Source of the DNA: Betaproteobacteria bacterium
Lineage (GTDB): Bacteria > Pseudomonadota > Gammaproteobacteria > Burkholderiales > SG8-41
Length of the DNA stretch: 64,000 nt
Direction of reading: 5' to 3'
Assembly: GCA_016192825.1 (NCBI GenBank)
Contig: JACPTK010000049.1
Span: 1-64,000 of the forward strand
This document shows positions 16,594 to 24,793 of this stretch, piece by piece. Both the position numbers and the translations under genes were made by a program. Numbering within the stretch: the stretch's first letter is position 1; each line of letters begins with the position of its first letter. The notes under the pieces were generated by a model. That model had not been told where the DNA came from. It saw only the letters and a list, made by a program, of their open reading frames with translations, and did not search any database.

Positions 16594-17436
16594 TTAAGCT
16601 TGCTGGATGCCCGCCACCAGCCAGCCCGAGCGGCCACGGACCGGCTTCTGAAGATGCCAGATTTCGCTGAACCGCTCGGCCTCGCGGTCGGCGGCTTCGC
16701 GAATGAGGCCGGAGAAGCGAACGCTGACGACGTAGGATCCGGCTTCCTCGGCTACGTCGAGCACCTCGGCTTCGAGCGTCAGCACCTCGGTGTTCTGGGG
16801 CGCGCTGCCCGCCGCACGGATGTCGGCCTCGATCTCGCGATAGACGGCAGGCGCGAGGACGTCGCGCATCGTCGCGAGGTCCTTCCGGTCATGCGCATCC
16901 TGCAATCGGACGAAATTGAGCCGGGCGTGGTGGACGAATTCGGCCGCATCGAAACCCGCCGGCCAGCGGGAGGCTGCACCCGCTTCCGCAGGCGTGCCGG
17001 CGCCGCGTGGGAAGGAGCCGAGCACCGGCGCCGTTTCCCCCGCGCCCGCGTACTGCAGCGGCTGTTGCGTGACCCTGCCACGCAGCGCCCGCGCCGCGAA
17101 CAGCAGGGCCGCGGCGAGGAGGCCGATCAGCAGCAACCCCGCAAGCAGTCCGGCCAACCCGTTGTTGAGAAACAGCGCAGCCAGCCCGGCGCCGAGCGCC
17201 AGGCCGGCGAGCGGGCCCAGCCACTTCGAGGCGCCGGCGGATTGCGGCGCCGGGGTCGCGGGCGCGGTCTGCTGTTGCTGCTGTTGCGCGGGCGCGCCGG
17301 GAGCGGCTTTTTGCGGCGCGGGGGTGCTGCGCTGCATGCCGAGGTTGCGGCCGCCGCCAAAGCGTCGCGCCTCGGCGTCGTCCACGGCGAACGACAGGGA
17401 AAGGAAGGCGATCAGGACGGATAGCAGGGTTTTCAT
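16594..17436 (-). CDS. Tim44-like domain membrane/periplasmic protein
   Basis: Protein of 280 residues from the ATG at 17436 (MKTLLSVLIAFLSLSFAVDDAEA); a TTG 18 bases upstream in frame is less likely. It has a signal peptide (1-24), a Gln/Pro/Ala-rich low-complexity stretch (about 40-75), two to three hydrophobic helices (about 78-120), and a C-terminal Tim44-like domain from about 150 (DAAEFVHHARLNFVRLQDAHDRKDL ... SVRFSGLIRE ... EIWHLQKPVRGRSGWLVAGIQ). The family sits between ubiE and ubiJ in betaproteobacteria; its role in quinone synthesis is unproven. Confidence 0.87.
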   Translation of the reverse strand: MKTLLSVLIAFLSLSFAVDDAEARRFGGGRNLGMQRSTPAPQKAAPGAPAQQQQQQTAPATPAPQSAGASKWLGPLAGLALGAGLAALFLNNGLAGLLAGLLLIGLLAAALLFAARALRGRVTQQPLQYAGAGETAPVLGSFPRGAGTPAEAGAASRWPAGFDAAEFVHHARLNFVRLQDAHDRKDLATMRDVLAPAVYREIEADIRAAGSAPQNTEVLTLEAEVLDVAEEAGSYVVSVRFSGLIREAADREAERFSEIWHLQKPVRGRSGWLVAGIQQA

Positions 17437-17583
17437 GGTGATCTCATTGGCCAAGGGTCAGTCCGCGGATTCTACCCCCATTGCAGCGCGGCCGCCCGCG
17501 ACGCTCAGCGCGCGGGGGCGACGCCCGCCGCCTGATAACAGCGACCGCGGCGAGCGTATTCCGGCCCTCCGGATAGCAGCGGA

Positions 17584-18318
17584 TCAGAGCCGGTATCCCC
17601 GGTGCAGGGCGACGGTGCCGGCGGCGAGATTGAAGTATTCGACCCGCTCGAATCCGGCGTCTTCCAGCATCCGCTTGAGGCTTTCCTGGTCGGGGTGCAT
17701 GCGAATGGACTCGGCGAGATAGCGGTACGCATCGGCGTCGTTGACCACCCGCTTGCCGAGCCACGGCAGCACCCGGAACGAATAGGCGTCGTAGAGCGGC
17801 TTGAGCGGTTCCCAGACCCTGGAGAACTCCAGCACCACCAGCCGGCCGCCGGCCCTGAGCACGCGCCGCATTTCCGAAAGCGCCGTCTCCTTGTGCGTCA
17901 TGTTGCGCAAGCCGAAGGCGACGCTCACGCAGTCGAAGCGCTCCGAGGCGAACGGGAGCTTCTCCGCGTCGCATTGCGCGACCGGCAGCACTATGCCCGC
18001 GTCGAGCAGGCGGTCGCGCCCGCGCCTGAGCATGGCGGGATTGACATCCGTCAGCACCACCTCGCCCTGTGCGCCGACGCGTCGTGCGAACAGCCGCGCA
18101 AGATCGCCGGTGCCCCCCGCGATGTCGAGCACGCGCTCGCCCGGGCGCACGCCGCTGGCCTCGACCGTAAAACGCTTCCACAGCCGGTGCAGCCCCGCCG
18201 ACATGAGATCGTTCATGAGATCGTAGCGGGCGGCGACCGAATCGAACACGCCTGCAACGCGACGCGACTTCTCTTCTTCCGGGACTTTCTGGTAGCCGAA
18301 GTCGGTGGTCTTTTTCAT
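17584..18318 (-). CDS. ubiE: UbiE, demethylmenaquinone/2-methoxy-6-polyprenyl-benzoquinol C-methyltransferase
   Basis: SAM-dependent C-methyltransferase of 244 residues. The ATG at 18318 gives the conserved [21 protein letters not shown] start. Motif I is [16 protein letters not shown] (about 65-80). The family signatures [19 protein letters not shown] and [30 protein letters not shown] are intact, as is the C-terminal [14 protein letters not shown]. It carries out the C2 (C-) methylation in ubiquinone synthesis and also acts in menaquinone synthesis where present. It heads the Tim44/ubiJ cluster. Confidence 0.95.
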   Translation of the reverse strand: MKKTTDFGYQKVPEEEKSRRVAGVFDSVAARYDLMNDLMSAGLHRLWKRFTVEASGVRPGERVLDIAGGTGDLARLFARRVGAQGEVVLTDVNPAMLRRGRDRLLDAGIVLPVAQCDAEKLPFASERFDCVSVAFGLRNMTHKETALSEMRRVLRAGGRLVVLEFSRVWEPLKPLYDAYSFRVLPWLGKRVVNDADAYRYLAESIRMHPDQESLKRMLEDAGFERVEYFNLAAGTVALHRGYRL

Positions 18319-18327
18319 GCCCAATGC

Positions 18328-18355
18328 GTGATTGGTGATTGGTGAGTAGTGATTA
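18328..18355. repeat. heptamer array (GTGANNN)4
   Basis: Units GTGATTG, GTGATTG, GTGAGTA and GTGATTA lie just upstream of the ubiE start. The complementary array is 37 bases away, so the pair could form a stem. Confidence 0.85.
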
Positions 18356-18392
18356 GACCAAGCAGCCAGGCGCGTAAAGCCGGGTTCAGTCC

Positions 18393-18420
18393 ATTCACTA
18401 ATCACCATTCACTATTCACG
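18393..18420. repeat. heptamer array (ATTCACT)4, inverted partner
   Basis: Units ATTCACT, AATCACC, ATTCACT and ATTCACG are complementary in kind to the array at 18328-18355. They reach the 3' end of the broken DUF971 gene. Confidence 0.85.
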
Positions 18421-18594
18421 CCTTTCCGGCAGGATCGCGGCTGGTGCCCGCCTCCGCCATGCGCTTGAGATAGTGCCGCCACCTCTCCTCCTGGCGCGCG
18501 CCGTAGTCGCAGAGCAGGTCCCACGAATAGATGCCGGTGTCTGGTGCAGCTTGATCTCGGTTGGCTGCGGCACGCCTTTGTTGAGTCCTGCCAT
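18416..18594 (-). pseudogene. broken DUF971 (gamma-butyrobetaine hydroxylase-like N-terminal) gene
   Basis: The 5' end reads MAGLNKGVPQPTEIKLHQ in one frame, which is the conserved start of the DUF971 protein that precedes ubiE in betaproteobacteria. Directly after LHQ the frame changes. Another frame then gives TGIYSWDLLCDYGARQEE and RWRHYLKRMAEAGTSRDPAG, the conserved C-terminus. About 60-70 central codons are missing at the joint, so this is an internal deletion plus frameshift. No intact frame spans the gene. An assembly error at this point would give the same picture. Confidence 0.82.
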
Positions 18595-18680
18595 GGCGAC
18601 CTCCGGAATGGCGCATCATAACCGACGCGGCACCAATCGAAAACTCTGATAACAAAAGAGTTTTGCGCTCCCCGCCGCCG

Positions 18681-18698
18681 CTGTCACGATCTTGTAAC
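18681..18698 (+). promoter_or_regulatory. Pho box upstream of phoB
   Basis: CTGTCAC (18681-18687) and TTGTAAC (18692-18698) are separated by 4 bases, matching the two 7-base direct repeats of the PhoB-binding Pho box. It lies 47 bases before the phoB ATG, so autoregulation of phoB-phoR under phosphate limitation is likely. Confidence 0.65.
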
Positions 18699-18744
18699 GC
18701 TTGTTTCATAATATTGCCGCGGCCCGATTCCCGAAGGACTCTTG

Positions 18745-19434
18745 ATGGCAGCAACCATATTGGTGGTCGAGGACGAGCCGGCGATCCAGGAGCTCATCTC
18801 CTACAACCTCGAGCTTGCCGGGCATCACGCGCTGAAGGCGCAGAGCGCCGAGGAAGCGCTGGACATGGTGCGCACCGCGCTGCCCGATCTGGTGGTGCTC
18901 GACTGGATGCTGCCGGGCATGAGCGGGATCGAATTCGCGCGCAAGCTGCGCGCCGACAAGCGCACGCAGGGCGTGCCGCTCATCCTGCTCACCGCGCGCG
19001 CCGACGAGAGGGACAAGCTCCACGGCCTCGAGACCGGGGCGGACGACTACCTCACCAAGCCGTTCTCGCCGCGGGAGCTGAACGCGCGCGTCAAGGCCGT
19101 GCTGAGGCGGCGCGCCCCGCAGGCGACCGACGATGCCGTGGACATCGCGGGCTTGAAGCTCGACCCGGTGAGCCACCGCGTGACCGGCAACGGATCGCCG
19201 CTCGCGCTCGGTCCCACCGAGTTCCGGCTGCTGCATTTTCTGATGACGCACGCCGAGCGCGTCTACTCGCGCACGCAGTTGCTCGACCAGGTGTGGGGCG
19301 ATCACGTGTTCGTCGAGGAGCGCACGGTGGACGTGCACATCCGGCGGCTGCGCAAGGCGCTCGAGCCCTCCGGCCACGACCGGCTGATCCAGACGGTGCG
19401 CAGCGCAGGCTACCGGTTCTCCCCGGCGGCGTGA
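18745..19434 (+). CDS. phoB: PhoB, phosphate regulon response regulator
   Basis: OmpR/PhoB-family regulator of 229 residues. The receiver domain (1-120) shows acidic pocket VVEDEPAI, phospho-acceptor Asp in VVLDWMLPGMSG (about 53), Thr in ILLTARADE and Lys in DDYLTKPFSPREL. The winged-helix DNA-binding domain (about 130-229) has LGPTEFRLLHFLMTHAERVYSRTQLL and VDVHIRRLRKALEPSGHDRLIQTVRSAGYRFS. ATG at 18745 is preferred (GAAGGA upstream) over the TTG at 18742. phoR follows after a gap of about 155 bases. Confidence 0.94.
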   Translation: MAATILVVEDEPAIQELISYNLELAGHHALKAQSAEEALDMVRTALPDLVVLDWMLPGMSGIEFARKLRADKRTQGVPLILLTARADERDKLHGLETGADDYLTKPFSPRELNARVKAVLRRRAPQATDDAVDIAGLKLDPVSHRVTGNGSPLALGPTEFRLLHFLMTHAERVYSRTQLLDQVWGDHVFVEERTVDVHIRRLRKALEPSGHDRLIQTVRSAGYRFSPAA

Positions 19435-19515
19435 GCGTCTCCGGTGGCGTATCGTTGCAGTCGGCGGGACCGTCTTTGGATTTTTCGCCGGAGTCCAGGA
19501 GGCGCTTTTGCTCAA

Positions 19516-19547
19516 GGAGTCTGCCGGACTTGACTCCGGCAGGCTCC
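19516..19547. repeat. solo hairpin of the composite-element family
   Basis: Arms GGAGTCTGCCGGA and TCCGGCAGGCTCC surround CTTGAC. It is a sequence variant of the TAGGAGTTTGTCGG palindrome with compensating changes in both arms, located between phoB and phoR. It could attenuate read-through into phoR. Confidence 0.7.
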
Positions 19548-19590
19548 CGGCGCGTGGGATAATGACGTCCACCGGGAGCGGAGGTTACGC

Positions 19591-20919
19591 GTGGACAGGG
19601 TGTGGGCAAGGTTCGTTCTCATTCTCATCGCGCTCGCCCTGGTCAGCTTGATCGCGTGGCCGATCGCCGGACCGCTCGTGGCGATGACGGTCTTCGCCAC
19701 GGGCCTGTTTGCCGTCGTCGTTGTCCAGTCCCGCCACATCTCGCTGCTGCGGCGCTGGCTGCGGGACCCCGCGCCCGACAAGGTGCCGCAGGGCTGGGGG
19801 ATATGGGACCGGGTGTTCGCCGATCTCTACCGCATGTTGCGTCGCCAGCACCGGAGCGAGTCGCGGCTCTCCGCCACGCTCGAGGATTTCCGGCAGGCGG
19901 GCGCGGCCATGCCCGACGGGATGGTGATCCTGGACGCGCAGGATCGCATCGAGTGGTGCAACCCGGTGGCCGAGAGGCATTTCGGCCTCGACCGGCAGCG
20001 CGACACGGGGCAGAGCATCGCCTACCTGGTGCGCCAGCCGCAGTTCGTCGAGTACCTGCAGGCGCAGAACTACGGTGACCTCCTCGTCCTGAGGCAATCG
20101 CGCGGATCGGATTTCATCCTGTCGGTGCAACTGGTGCCGTATGGAGACCGCCAGAAGCTCGTGATCAGCCGCGATATCACGGATCTCGAGCGCGTGGAGA
20201 CGATGCGGCGCGACTTCATCGCCAACGTCTCGCACGAGTTGCGCACCCCCCTCACCGTGCTCGGCGGCTTTCTTGAGACCATCCTCGACCTGAAGGCCGC
20301 CGACAGCGAACTGCTGCGGCGTTCGCTGCCGCTGATGATGGACCAGACGCAGCGGATGCGGCGGCTGGTGGAGGACCTGCTCACGCTGTCGCGGCTGGAG
20401 AGCACGCACAACCCGCCGCGCGAGGAGCCCGTGAACGTTCCCGGCCTGGCGCGCGAAATTTATCACGACGCGCTCGCGTTTTCGGGCGGCCGGCACCGCG
20501 TCGCGCTCGACCTCGCGGCCGGGGACTGGCTCACCGCGAGCGAAGAGGAGTTGAGGAGCGCGTTCGGCAACCTGATCAGCAACGCGGTGCGCTATACGCC
20601 GGAAGGAGGCGAGGTGACGATCGCCTGGCAGCGGCGGGGTCCCGAGGCGGCGTTCAGCGTGCGCGACACCGGCATCGGCATCGCCTCCCAGCATCTGCCG
20701 CGGCTCACCGAGCGCTTCTACCGCGTGGACCGCAGCCGCTCGCGCGAGACGGGCGGCACCGGGCTCGGGCTCGCCATCGTCAAGCACGTGTTGAACCGCC
20801 ATCAGGCGCGGCTCGAGATCGCCAGCGAACCGGGGCGCGGCAGCACCTTCAGCGCGGTGTTTCCGGCGGAGCGTCTGCTCGCGCCGCCCGAGCGCGTTCC
20901 GGTTGCGCTCAGCGCCTAG
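19591..20919 (+). CDS. phoR: PhoR, phosphate regulon sensor histidine kinase
   Basis: Membrane sensor kinase of 442 residues. Two N-terminal helices (about 5-45) precede a PhoR-type linker and a PAS domain (about 95-195, with MPDGMVILDAQDRIEWCN). The HisKA phospho-acceptor is in FIANVSHELRTPLTVLGGF (about 210-228). N, G1 and G2 boxes are AFGNLISNAVRYTPEG, VRDTGIGIAS and GGTGLGLAIVKHVLNRH. It phosphorylates PhoB when phosphate is scarce. The stop codon TAG is the first three bases of the hairpin at 20917-20953. Confidence 0.94.
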   Translation: MDRVWARFVLILIALALVSLIAWPIAGPLVAMTVFATGLFAVVVVQSRHISLLRRWLRDPAPDKVPQGWGIWDRVFADLYRMLRRQHRSESRLSATLEDFRQAGAAMPDGMVILDAQDRIEWCNPVAERHFGLDRQRDTGQSIAYLVRQPQFVEYLQAQNYGDLLVLRQSRGSDFILSVQLVPYGDRQKLVISRDITDLERVETMRRDFIANVSHELRTPLTVLGGFLETILDLKAADSELLRRSLPLMMDQTQRMRRLVEDLLTLSRLESTHNPPREEPVNVPGLAREIYHDALAFSGGRHRVALDLAAGDWLTASEEELRSAFGNLISNAVRYTPEGGEVTIAWQRRGPEAAFSVRDTGIGIASQHLPRLTERFYRVDRSRSRETGGTGLGLAIVKHVLNRHQARLEIASEPGRGSTFSAVFPAERLLAPPERVPVALSA

Positions 20920-20953
20920 GAATTTGCCGGGCTTTGCCCGGGCAAATTCCTTA
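20917..20953. repeat. solo hairpin at the phoR stop codon
   Basis: TAGGAATTTGCC...GGCAAATTCCTTA forms a strong stem of the composite-element family. Its first three bases are the phoR stop codon. It lies between convergent phoR and the 531-residue protein gene, so a bidirectional terminator role is plausible. Confidence 0.8.
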
Positions 20954-20994
20954 TCGAGAACGACTGGAGGAAATCCGATCAACCCTTGTTGTCG

Positions 20995-22590
20995 TTACAC
21001 GACAACAATGGTTCCGCGGTCGAAGTCGCTGCCCTTTTCCAGGAGGTTCAGCAGCTTCGCGACCTGCTTGCGGTCGGAGAACACCTCCACGAAGCGCCCG
21101 CTCTGAAACCAGCCGGCGGGCAGGATCAGGGTGGCCGGGGTGGCGGGCGCCGGCACTTCGGGCAGCAGCAGCGCGCGCTCGTAGCGGCTGTCGCCGGTCG
21201 GCGCGAAATTGGACGGGCGCACGGCGATCGCCTGTGGCATGCCGGGGAACAGCCGCACGCCGCAGTAGAGCTCGCCGCGTTCCTCCATCCTCAGCCATTG
21301 CACCATGCCGAGATAAAAATGGAGGCCGCCCCCGCGGCGCACCGCGAGCAGCTGGTTGTGGCTGACGCGGCCTTTGCCGTCCGGCTCGCGCTGTATGCAC
21401 ATGAAACCGGACGCGCTGTGGTTGAGGATCTGCCACTGCTCCAGCCCCTCGCCCTGGCCGGCGACCTCGTGCTCGGTGCGGGTGATGTAGCCGTAGGTGT
21501 CCATGTCCTGCCGCTCGCGCGCGCTGATCTCGCCCGGCTGGCGGAAACCCCGTTTTCCGACGTGAAGATGCACGGCCCCCAACCCGAAGCACACCCGGGC
21601 CGGCTCGTCCTGCTTCAGGCGTTCCTCGACGCGCGCGGTGCCGGCGCGGCACCACTGCACGTAGAGCAGCATCAGCAGGTTCTCGCAGCCGGGCTGCCGC
21701 GCGTCGTCACCGAGGCCCAGCTGTCCCGGCGTCTGACCCTGCTTGAGCAAATTGATGGTCTGGCGCAGCGTTTTCGAGAGCTGCTCGAGGTCGAGGTAGC
21801 GCAGGTGTGGCTGTGGCTCCATCCCGGCCCCGAACGCCATGCCGGCTGAGCCGGAGAGGTCGACGGCGAGCGACGGGATCGGACCGGTTGGCAGGGGCTG
21901 CGCGGCGAGACTGGCGAGGGTTGCCCAGCGATCGAGCCAGCGCGCGACGAACGCCATCTGTCGTACCGACAGCGCGAACGGATTCGCCAGCTGCGCGAGC
22001 AGCACGTGCAGGTAGCTCTCGGCGCAGCTCGAATCCGGATCGCGCTTGGAGAACGTGTCCTGGACCCGGATGCGTGCGAAGCCGTGGCTTTCGGCAAACG
22101 CATAGAGCTCGTGCAATGCGCGCCACAACGCGCCGGGCGGCTGCCGGTAGACGCGGTAATAGTCGAGCAGGGTCGCTCCCAGCAGGCGCAGGCAGCGCAG
22201 GGTGACGAGCGCCGCATGCGGCGCCATCGCAAGCTCGCCGTCGCGGTAGGCCTTGAGGCACTGCTGATAGCCGCGGCTCGTTTCCTGCCACAACGCGATG
22301 ACGTTGTTCCATACCGCGGTCTCGCCGGGCTCGAGCGGAAGCGGTTTGCCGGCGTAGCGTTTCGCGGATTCGCCCTGCACGAAGTGCGCGGGCTCCCGCA
22401 GCGTCTCCAGGATCTTGAGGCGCTCGAGCGGCGACAGTTGCGCCGCCCCGAGGGCGACAAGCTGGCCGGTGAGGACCTGCTGCGTCAGCTGGACGTTGGT
22501 GAGCGTGAGCTGCTCGATCCAGCGCTTGCAGGCGGCGCTGTCGGTGAACTGCAGCGTAGGTGACGACGAGGGCAGCGGTTGGGTATTCAT
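20995..22590 (-). CDS. uncharacterised 531-residue protein with PilZ-like C-terminal pattern (paralogue A)
   Basis: No function recognised. ATG at 22590 gives 531 residues. The first 300 residues are mostly helical, with no signal peptide and no membrane segment. A central helical segment contains LRYLDLEQLSKTLRQTINLLKQG. From about residue 385 a beta-rich segment reads WQILNHSASGFMC ... NQLLAVRR ... YLGMVQWLR ... GVRLFPG, which resembles a PilZ domain (D/N-x-S-x-x-G, then strand pairs) without the RxxxR c-di-GMP motif. A paralogue of exactly the same length lies at 24794-26389. It follows a composite hairpin element and is convergent with phoR. Confidence 0.78.
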   Translation of the reverse strand: MNTQPLPSSSPTLQFTDSAACKRWIEQLTLTNVQLTQQVLTGQLVALGAAQLSPLERLKILETLREPAHFVQGESAKRYAGKPLPLEPGETAVWNNVIALWQETSRGYQQCLKAYRDGELAMAPHAALVTLRCLRLLGATLLDYYRVYRQPPGALWRALHELYAFAESHGFARIRVQDTFSKRDPDSSCAESYLHVLLAQLANPFALSVRQMAFVARWLDRWATLASLAAQPLPTGPIPSLAVDLSGSAGMAFGAGMEPQPHLRYLDLEQLSKTLRQTINLLKQGQTPGQLGLGDDARQPGCENLLMLLYVQWCRAGTARVEERLKQDEPARVCFGLGAVHLHVGKRGFRQPGEISARERQDMDTYGYITRTEHEVAGQGEGLEQWQILNHSASGFMCIQREPDGKGRVSHNQLLAVRRGGGLHFYLGMVQWLRMEERGELYCGVRLFPGMPQAIAVRPSNFAPTGDSRYERALLLPEVPAPATPATLILPAGWFQSGRFVEVFSDRKQVAKLLNLLEKGSDFDRGTIVVV

Positions 22591-22651
22591 CAATCAAGCA
22601 TCCATGGGTTCGCACGCCCGGGCCTGGATGTTCCCCCGGAGACGATGGCCC

Positions 22652-22864
22652 AAGCAGCCTGCCGGACCTGACGCGACGACAGGCTGCTTAAAGCAAAACC
22701 GCCCGCAGGCAAACGGCACAATTGGATTCGAAATACGTGAATTCGGCCCCGCTCGTGTACTTATTGACGGACAAAACAAGTCTTTTCACCCCACTCTGTC
22801 GCAAGTTTGCGGGCGGTTTTGCATTTAGCAGCCTGTCAGAGCTTCAAGTCCGACAGGCTGCTAG
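22652..22864. repeat. composite hairpin element, copy 2 (type II, different core)
   Basis: Both outer hairpins are of the AGCAGCCTG type (22652-22690 and 22826-22864). The inner inverted repeat is GCAAAACCGCCCGCA (from 22693) and its complement (to 22822), with changes in both arms relative to copy 1. The core 22711-22800 shares nothing obvious with copies 1, 3 and 4. A half hairpin CCGACAAACTCCTT follows at 22867. The remaining bases up to 23073 hold no gene I can recognise. Confidence 0.85.
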
Positions 22865-23073
22865 CCCCGACAAACTCCTTGCGTGACCCCGCCGCTTCCG
22901 CGCCAGCTTCTCATGGCCGGTCGCGGCCGGCGGCGAACACAGCGCACCGCTCCGTTCGCAGATTAGCGCAATCGCAACAACAGGGTACGTGAACTAATTC
23001 ACCCGGTCCTCAAAAAACGCAGTGAAGCCCCGGAACTAAATCACGTTTCCTTATCCGCCAGCCGCTCAGCATT

Positions 23074-23110
23074 TAGGAGTTTGTCGGTCCTAAGTCCGAC
23101 AAACTCCTAG
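23074..23110. repeat. solo hairpin forming the end of the HIT gene
   Basis: TAGGAGTTTGTCGG and CCGACAAACTCCTA arms form a perfect hairpin. Read on the minus strand it encodes the last residues LGVCRT and the stop codon of the HIT protein. Confidence 0.88.
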
Positions 23111-23512
23111 CCGGGACAATTCCCGGGCAAGGGCTGCGGCAATATCGATGCTCGCGTGCGCCCGCGCATCGGGCTGGCGGATCAACGAACCCCAGACAGG
23201 GTTGGGGAAGTGCGGGTCGTCGCGGAAACGCGGGATCACGTGCCAGTGCAGGTGGGGCGTGACGTTGCCGAGGCTGGCCAGATTGATCTTGTCGGGGCGG
23301 AGCAGCTTGCGCAGCGCGGATTCCAGCGCGAACACGACTTGCAGCAGGCGGGCGCGCTCGGCGGCGGTAAGGTCGGTCATCTCCTTGATGTGGGCGTTCC
23401 AGATCGCGCGGCAGAAACCCGGGTACCCCGGCTCCGCCACGCGCACCACGCGGCACTGAGCGTCGCGCCAGATCAGCTCGCCGCCGTCGGTTTCGCACAG
23501 TTCGCACGCCAT
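23090..23512 (-). CDS. HIT-family (histidine triad) nucleotide hydrolase
   Basis: Protein of 140 residues starting MACELCETDGGELIW. The histidine triad is HLHWHVIPRF near residue 95, with the N-terminal Cys pair and a GFCRAIWNAHIKEMTDL helix typical of betaproteobacterial HIT proteins. It probably hydrolyses nucleotide phosphoramidates or dinucleoside polyphosphates. The last six residues come from the inserted hairpin element, so the native C-terminus was probably altered. Confidence 0.88.
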   Translation of the reverse strand: MACELCETDGGELIWRDAQCRVVRVAEPGYPGFCRAIWNAHIKEMTDLTAAERARLLQVVFALESALRKLLRPDKINLASLGNVTPHLHWHVIPRFRDDPHFPNPVWGSLIRQPDARAHASIDIAAALARELSRLGVCRT

Positions 23513-23635
23513 CGGTCGCTTCACCAAAAAAAGATTAACCGCAAAGTCGCCAAGGCGCAAAGATGACGCATCGTGTTTTCGATTTCCTGCCACCTCGACT
23601 CATCGGGATTCCTTCGCGTCTTTGCGCCTCTGCGG

Positions 23636-24745
23636 CTACTTCTGTTCGCAAAACATCCACCCCGCAGCCGCGCGGAGCAGGGAAAGGCCGCGCTCGACCG
23701 CGCGGCGGCGCCATTCCGTCGCAGCCGGGCAGAGTGCCTCGAGCAAGGCGCGTTTCGCCGGATGAGCGACGTCCACCACGGCGAAATGATGGCAGCGGTT
23801 CTCCTCGCGCAGGGCGTGCAGCACGGCGAACGCCGGGCGGGTGCCGATTTCCTGCAGCACGAAATCGACGCGGACGCCCGGCAGCGCCTGGGACAGCGCT
23901 GCGCCCATTCCGCCGCGGATCCGGTATGCCGCCTGGCCCGCGCCCGGATCGACGAGCCGACTCCCGAGCGCGCGGGCAAGCCGGGCCATCGGCGTTGCGT
24001 TCACGCCGGGCTCCGGTATCAGCGTCTCTTCCCCGCGGCGGCCGAGCCCGGTGTGCATGTCGAGCGCGACCAGATGCTCGGCCTGCGCGATTTCGCGTCG
24101 CAGCCAGTCGAGGTAGAGGCGCGGTCCCGCCTCCAGCGCTTTTCCGCCGTAGAACAGCCCCCGCGGAAACGCGTACTGTCCCTCCGCGATCGCCTGCCTC
24201 GGCGCCCGGATTCCGTAGCGAAGCGCGAGGAGGGCGAGCCGGACCCGGAACCCGTCCGGACCCGGCGCGCTGGCCGGGTTGAGCAGGCGATCGAGGCGCG
24301 CGTAGAACGCGGGCGCCCCTTCCCAGCGCTCGCCGTGGCGCAGGAAATTCCGGTTGAGATCGACGTTGTTCTCGTTCACGCGGCGCAACCACGCCATGCC
24401 GTACGGGTTGAGCGCGTGCACCAGCACCAGCGCGCAGCCCGCGGGCGGCGCGGGTGCGGCCTCGAGCGCGGCGAGCTGCGTCGCGGCGCCGGCGAATGCC
24501 TCCACGCCGTGCAGCCCGCTCGTGTGCAGCAGCACGCGGCGCGCGGCGCGCTCGCCGAGGCGCGCGATGTCGATGGTCAGCGGCTCCCCTCGAGGGCCGC
24601 GCGCCTCGATGGCCAGCGCATCGAGCGAGGCGCCCGCTGCGCGCGCCGCGTCCCGGAAGCGGTTGCGGGAGGCAAGGTAGTCCGGCGAGAAGAAAGCCTC
24701 GAGATGCAAGTTCGACGTTTCACGTCCGCGGGCGCCTGGCCGCAC
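23636..24745 (-). CDS. DUF2817 (M14-like) metallopeptidase-family protein
   Basis: Protein of up to 369 residues. GTG at 24745 opens the frame, but TTG at 24709 would fit the family N-terminus (LHLEAFFSPDYLASRNRF) better. Metal-site motifs of the M14-like fold are visible: HTSGLHGVEAFAG (His and Glu), HALNPYGMAWLRRVNENNVDLNRNF, LDMHTGLG (second His), and the general-base region VLQEIGTRP. DUF2817 proteins are predicted zinc carboxypeptidases or deacylases; no substrate is established. No signal peptide is seen. Confidence 0.82.
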   Translation of the reverse strand: MRPGARGRETSNLHLEAFFSPDYLASRNRFRDAARAAGASLDALAIEARGPRGEPLTIDIARLGERAARRVLLHTSGLHGVEAFAGAATQLAALEAAPAPPAGCALVLVHALNPYGMAWLRRVNENNVDLNRNFLRHGERWEGAPAFYARLDRLLNPASAPGPDGFRVRLALLALRYGIRAPRQAIAEGQYAFPRGLFYGGKALEAGPRLYLDWLRREIAQAEHLVALDMHTGLGRRGEETLIPEPGVNATPMARLARALGSRLVDPGAGQAAYRIRGGMGAALSQALPGVRVDFVLQEIGTRPAFAVLHALREENRCHHFAVVDVAHPAKRALLEALCPAATEWRRRAVERGLSLLRAAAGWMFCEQK

Positions 24746-24793
24746 GACCTTGTGCCAACCTTGAACTTGAATCGTTGAACCTACAGCGCTGCC

